NCBI RefSeq assembly: GCF_018143015.1
Contig: NC_054746.1
Coordinates: 16,297,532-16,361,531 of the forward strand
Source of the DNA: Lytechinus variegatus
Taxonomy: Eukaryota > Echinodermata > Echinoidea > Temnopleuroida > Toxopneustidae
Length of the DNA: 64,000 nt
Direction: 5' to 3'
Of the stretch, positions 59,141 to 64,000 are shown piece after piece; the stretch's first letter is position 1, and every line of letters starts with the position of its first letter. Made by a program: the position numbers and the translations under genes. Under the pieces are notes generated by a model. It saw only the letters and a program-made list of their open reading frames with translations, ran no database searches and had not been told where the DNA came from.

Positions 59141-59277
59141 ACAGTCAAATCCTTCCATCTTGGACAGCCTGGTGTCTCCCTGTAGAGTCTCGAGAAATAC
59201 CCGAATAGCCGGAACTACTTTTGGGGTATTTCTGTCATAATAAGGATAGCCACAATGTCCAACGCGGAGCTGTTTAG
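59140..59277 (-). other. SELENOW: SELENOW 3' UTR exon
   Basis: A minus-strand acceptor, TTTTGCAG, ends at 59278 and matches the donor CAG/GTATGT at 59884/59883. The exon carries the SECIS element. Its 3' end is not defined. Confidence 0.65.
59189..59238 (-). promoter_or_regulatory. SECIS element (selenocysteine insertion), form-2 type
   Basis: Read on the minus strand: ATGA (59238-59235), one base, a ten-base arm AGAAATACCC (59233-59224), an internal loop with AAAA (59222-59219), a small stem GTAG/CTAT around TTCCGG, then the exactly complementary arm GGGTATTTCT (59202-59193) and CGAG (59192-59189), whose GA faces the GA of ATGA. Quartet, unpaired A's and a ministem are the hallmarks of eukaryotic SECIS elements. 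It recruits SBP2 and eEFSec to recode UGA. Confidence 0.88.
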
Positions 59278-59908
59278 CTGCAAAAGGATAAGAATATTTA
59301 TATACATCAGGTTTTCCACTTCTTTTTTTTTAAGTAATAAGTAACAATGCAGTAAGGATTCAGGGAAAAAGCCTGGTCAATACATAAAACTACACACCAA
59401 TTCAGAATCCAATTCAACTATTGACATATTCAGACCGTACATCCCTTGTCAAAACTCTACCGAAAAAAAGTTTTGCTGAAGACCTAGAATGCCATCCCTC
59501 TTCCAATAATAAAGGGTTACTGGTATTCTTGGCTTTGAATCTGTTGTTACTTTTTCCTCAATAATCTTATTTCTCTATTTTTCTTGCAATGATTGTGATT
59601 GCTATTGTATATTCATGTATTGTATGCATTATGGTACTTTTTGTCACAGAGCATCTATTATGATCTATCACTATTATTATTACACAATGCTTCTTATTCA
59701 ATAACTGTATGTTGTATCTTCATACTGAACCATGACTGTACAGATACAATATAATATCATTGGAAGAACATTTTACTTTCAAATGAAATAGCTGATGATA
59801 ATCTGAAGTTGTGGATTTGTTTGAAGGCATAAGATTTACATGTTTGCAACACAGCTCTAACTGGTTTCACCAAGAAGACATACCTGTGTTGCTGAATGTT
59901 GTCAAGAA

Positions 59909-62809
59909 TCAAAGAGCTGCCTTGACGGCCTCAATGATCTTGTTCAGTTTCTGTTGATTATCAACGTAGCCGTCTCCATTCTGTAGTGTACGGTAATGAA
60001 AAACACCAAAAAAAAATGCTACTTGGAATTACAGTAACAAACAAATACTTAAAACTAAGAAATCATCTACAAAAAGCCTCCTGGTCAATCAAAAAGAATT
60101 TTTTCTGAGCCTGAAAAAAAAATGGTTAAGAAGAAGTAGAAATTCCTAAAAGTATCTGAAAGGTACGATCCAATTACACTTTCAAAATAATCAAGAAAAA
60201 AAGTATACCAGATTTATTGATTTGAAACAACTTCTTATTAACAAAAAACTTCACAGCAATACCAAGAACTGATTATTGTTTCTTATTCTAATCAACTTTT
60301 GTCCAATCACTTCTTTAGGATTAATGGCAGAATATAATTTACATAAAGAGCCCTCCTAATGTTCACTGTTGCTCATGAAGTTTTTATATTTTGGCATTTG
60401 CTTCAGCAACATCGTTTTGCTCAAGATTAATTTCTTTAATTTTTTGTCCCTGCTTCACTTCTGAAGACCCTGGCCGGCTGCACCTTGGATGTTTCCCCAA
60501 CCATGCCAAAAATATAATTTTTTGAAAATAAAATAAAGTAGTGTATTATAAAGTTAAAAAAGAGAACTTATTAAAGGGGTACTCCAGGCAAGAAATACAT
60601 GAAATCATAGGCTACCTCATAAGTAAAAGTAAAATTCAACGAGCAAACACTTCAAATTTTCAATAAAATCTGATGACAATTACTAGTAGAAAAGATATTG
60701 TACTTTAAAGTTTAGCAATATTTTGTAAAAACAGTTATATGTATACCTTCATGAATATGCAATACATTGGCAAATGATTTACATGAAATCATATTTCATA
60801 TCTTCATACATGTGTGTATGATATGTCTCCCTATCCCTAGTAAAAAAAAATAATAATAAAAATCAGCTGCAGCAGTGATTATATTATACATTAAATCAAT
60901 AGTCTATTCAACTATATTCATTTTTGGGAAAGAAAATTTCCATAAATATGATTCCATACAATCAAATACAAAGAATAAGTGGGGATATGACACCATAAGT
61001 GTGCTCACTGCATATTCATGAAGACATGTAAAGAACTGTTGCATCGAATTGAAGCAAAAATTTTGAATTGATTCCTTGTCCATTTTTCATGAAAATTTTC
61101 AGTGATTTGTCTTATTTTATTTAATCTGGTAAAATCATATCTTCAGCCTGGAGTACCCCTTTAACATTGAATGGTTAGATTATGATTTCAGAATCTGCTT
61201 TCTTCTCATCCATATTATCTCTCTTTATTGGTTAATTTTTGCCCAACTACTGCTTTGACCCCTTCCCATGAGCTGAGATCCCCCCCCCCCCCCACACACA
61301 CATCGGGCATATTTTACTTGCATGTTTACTTGTCCCAATAAATTCAACATTATATAAAATCACTTGATTTTACCTTTTTGGAATGAACAAGACGTCCATT
61401 GACCTCAACCTCTAGATATCCACTGACTTCTGGAGTTGATACACCAGTCTGTAATAAACACAACAGATAATAAATATAGATTTAAACTGGAGTGTCGCTA
61501 AGGCGATCACATAAAACGCCTGCCTGTAACGCGAAAAATGGAGTTATTGGTCAAGCAAGAAAAGTGGAAGGTAGCGACTTCACCTTTACCCTTCTGACCT
61601 CAAAATCAATAGAATGCCTGGGATCCATGCTAGTATCATACACACCAAAATATATGAGCCTAGAATAAGCTAAATTGAAGTTATTGTGTTTACAAGGAAA
61701 AGTTATCGGATGGACTGACAGAGAGACGACATCAAGCTTGATACCATAATACGTCTAGGACATATAAACCCTCTAGGATAACCATCCCCCAATACATCAA
61801 CAAACAGGACATCTCCCCCTAGGACATCCAGCCCCAAATACTTACCACCGGCCATCTCAACTATCCCCAAACAATATTGTCTTAGGACAACCATTCCCAG
61901 ACAACTTCTCTAGACAAGCGTATAGCAAACCGTCCTCTAAAACATCCATGGCTGGACAACAAAAATCCCAGAGAACTGAAGTCTTAGGCAATTATCATGT
62001 CTAATAAGTCCTTCCTGCAAACAGCCCATAATGAGGCCCTACTGGGATTTTCGCCAGGGGAGTCAGAATTTTGAAAAACTGGACCTTAATACTTCTATAG
62101 GAGCAATGCAACCTTACATGTAGGGGATCAGAGATTTGACCTTACTGAGAATCAATGTGGTTAAAAATTGTAGTTAAGTTTTGAAACCTTTTTGGTGCAA
62201 GGGGGATTGACAATGGAAACTTGTTTGGGGGAAGTTCTCATGGAGAAGCTGTATGGGGTATTTGTCTGGGAATAGTTGTCCAAGGATAATTTTCCCTGGT
62301 GTTTGTCTGGGGGTAGATATCTGGGGTTTAATAACTAGGGGTACATTTTCGTAGGTGGATGTACGATTGTCCTCGCGGGTATATGTACCGAGTGATCATT
62401 CTTGAAAATGGTTGTCCTAAGGGGTACTTATTCTCTCAGAAAGATCTTCTAAGGGTAGATGTCTGGGACGAATTCCTGGGGGGGGGAGGCTTAATGTTTG
62501 GGGGGGGGTAGAGTGGGGTGAAAGTCCTCAAGGTTCCGAGGGCATAGATCTCCTACATGGTGGACATCCTATGTGGCGGTTATCCTAAAGGGTTGGTTGT
62601 CCTACATGTACGTAGGTAGAGCGTACAATAGTTCCCCTTGGGAAGTTGTCTGGAGGGTGGATGTCTAGGGAGTACTGTCCTAGAACAATATTGTACATCA
62701 ACTGCAACATAGGACTAAAAAATCTTCCTCCATTGATCACAAACAGTAAACTCACCATCTCAATGTCGGAGCCAAACTCATCCACAAGATCAGCTTTCAG
62801 TCGCTCATA
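59909..62809 (-). CDS. SELENOW: Selenoprotein W-like protein, 3' coding exons (5' end off the right edge)
   Basis: Small thioredoxin-fold redox protein of the SelW/Rdx family. Minus-strand coding exons are 62809-62756, 61448-61374 and 59980-59909, all phase 0, GT/AG borders. They give 66 residues: YERLKADLVDEFGSDIEM, then TGVSTPEVSGYLEVEVNGRL with VHSKK, then NGDGYVDNQQKLNKIIEA with VKAAL and a TGA stop. The order and spacing match SelW (ELEDEF, TGFFEV, LIHSKKxGDGYVD, KAAL). The N-terminal exon with the CxxU/CxxC redox motif was not found up to 64000, so the Sec residue itself cannot be seen. The SECIS element at 59189-59238 argues that it is a true selenoprotein. The exon continues 25 bp past the stop to a donor at 59884. 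Confidence 0.92.
60578..61162. mobile_element. Palindromic TTAA MITE, AGGGGTACTCCAGGC family
   Basis: It begins AGGGGTACTCCAGGC and ends GCCTGGAGTACCCCT, with TTAA on both sides. It lies in a SELENOW intron. Internal words (TTTAGCAATATTTTGTAAAA) are shared with the element at 63849. Confidence 0.8.
61730..62690. repeat. Degenerate short-unit repeats in two opposed arrays
   Basis: The left part (61730-61990) is rich in TAGGACAT and ACATCC words. The right part (62200-62690) is rich in the reverse type: GTCCTA, TGTCTGGGG and GGTAGATGTC. The arrays are roughly inverted around a middle of about 200 bp. It lies in a SELENOW intron. Confidence 0.65.
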
Positions 62810-63056
62810 CTGTAGATGTTTCCAGGGAGAGAGAGAAAAAAATTAATAAAATTTATTTCAATATATTTTAAAATTTTAGTCAAACCATGGAGGTAAAAAT
62901 AGATAAACATATTCAAGTTAAATTGAGATGTCAGATTACACTGTCCTTCATCTTGAACCTGCATTAAAAACATGAATACACACATAGATACAATAGGCCT
63001 CAACTGTAAACAAGTGGAAAGCAATTCACACCACTGTTTACTTTATAACATTATCA

Positions 63057-63651
63057 AAGGTCAAGTCCACCTCAGCAAAACTTTGATTTTAATAGAGACA
63101 ACTCAAACGAGCATGACACTGAAAATTTCATCAAAATCGGATGTAAAATTAAGAAAGTTAAAGTTTCGCTTATTTCTCACAAAACGGTGATATGCACAAC
63201 TCAGTGACGTGCAAATGTGTCAGTCGATGATGTCCATCACTCACTATATCTTTTGCTTTGTATTGTTTGAATTATACAATATTTTATTTTTTACAGATTA
63301 GACCATAGGGACCGACTTTACTGAACCATATAGTATAACAATGCTAATTCCACATGTTCAGGGAGGAATTAATCACTGTTTCACTTGATAATGAGAGAAA
63401 ATTAGAATATTTCATACCTCATATAATAAAATGCAAAAGAAAAAATGGATGATGTCATCACTCTCCTCATTTGTATACCAACCAGGATGTGCATATAAGT
63501 AACTGTTTTGTGAAATTAAGCGAAACTTTAAAATGTCATTTATAACTTTCTTATTTTGCATCCGATTTTGATGAAATTTTCAGTGTTATGCTTGTTTGAC
63601 TTTTCTCTTATTATTCAAGTACAATTTTTTGGGGTGGACTTGTCCTTTAAC
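63057..63651. mobile_element. Palindromic TTAA MITE, AGGTCAAGTCCACC family, second copy
   Basis: It begins AAGGTCAAGTCCACCTC and ends GGGTGGACTTGTCCTTTAA. The left TTAA is changed to TCAA. It is the same family as 20954-21560. Confidence 0.8.
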
Positions 63652-63849
63652 ATTCATCTTTTTAATTTATTCTTTTAATATACATTGTAATAATCCAAGG
63701 CCATGAACGGGCAATATTCTGGATGCCCTTTTGAGTGCCTTTGATGCCCCTCTCCTATTCTTTGGAAAATTTCAGTGTCCTTTTTTTCTCTCATATTTGT
63801 GTTGTAATGAAGAAATAAGCTCCATGTAGCAAAATGGCCTTGCTCTTAA

Positions 63850-64000
63850 AGGGACGGTCCGGGCTGAAAATATTTATATCTTAAAACATAAAGTAAAATT
63901 CACTGAGCAAAATGTCGAAAATTTCATCAAAATTGGATAACAAATAATAAAGTTATTGAAGATTAAAGTTTAGCAATATTTTGTGAAAACAGTCATCATG
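63850..64000. mobile_element. Left part of a TTAA MITE, AGGGACGGTCCGGGC type
   Basis: TTAA then AGGGACGGTCCGGGC, followed by GAAAATTTCATCAAAATTGG and TTTAGCAATATTTTGTGAAA, as in related palindromic MITEs. Cut by the window edge. Confidence 0.65.

Noticed and set aside
59140-59277. Apparent minus-strand coding stretch in the SECIS exon (with HCGYPYY)
   Set aside because: It has no start, no family match and no in-frame partner exon. The SECIS fold explains the sequence constraint better.
62810-64000. Search for the SELENOW exon with the CxxU/CxxC motif
   Set aside because: No minus-strand sequence coding CGxxGY or similar before a donor was found; most of the stretch is MITE sequence, so the exon is placed off the window.

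Overview
The window is nuclear DNA of an animal with intron-rich genes. Gene content, codon-level similarity to vertebrate proteins and the repeat types (tRNA-headed SINEs, TTAA-flanked palindromic MITEs, BEL/Pao LTR elements, hAT elements) fit an invertebrate deuterostome, most likely a sea urchin. The species is an inference; I cannot name it from sequence alone.

Four host genes can be assembled from exons with GT/AG borders and consistent phases. (1) Minus strand, 14528 down to 554 and off the left edge: the 5' part of an aldo-keto reductase. (2) Plus strand, 14894-40279: a complete 27-coding-exon symplekin gene, 1230 codons, scaffold of mRNA 3'-end processing. (3) Minus strand, 55829 down to 46529: a complete four-coding-exon DPY30 gene, 109 codons, subunit of H3K4 methyltransferase complexes. 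(4) Minus strand, from beyond the right edge down to about 59180: the 3' part of a selenoprotein W-like gene, with a convincing SECIS element in a separate 3' UTR exon. The reductase and symplekin genes are divergent with start codons 365 bp apart; symplekin and DPY30 converge; SELENOW lies upstream of DPY30 in the same direction.

The rest is mostly repeats. Reductase intron 2 holds a young short BEL/Pao LTR element (1012-7706) with Gag and protease parts but no recognisable polymerase. Reductase intron 1 holds a three-level nested insertion: an element with hAT-like ends and an 8-bp target duplication (10353-14184), containing an element with a 6-bp duplication (10491-12889), containing a probable solo LTR with a 4-bp duplication (10770-12159). 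Symplekin introns carry two further hAT-type elements with perfect 8-bp duplications (21968-23673 and 31548-33461), several tRNA-derived SINEs and palindromic TTAA MITEs. DPY30 introns carry a piggyBac-like MITE, a 211-bp tandem array and adjoining inverted-repeat elements containing a 110-bp minisatellite. An 84-bp minisatellite lies between DPY30 and SELENOW, and a 140-bp tandem array lies between symplekin and DPY30.

I saw no CRISPR, operon or other prokaryote-like system. The most informative items are the SECIS element, the nested transposon stack, the polymerase-less LTR element and MITE families with different ends but a shared subterminal motif.
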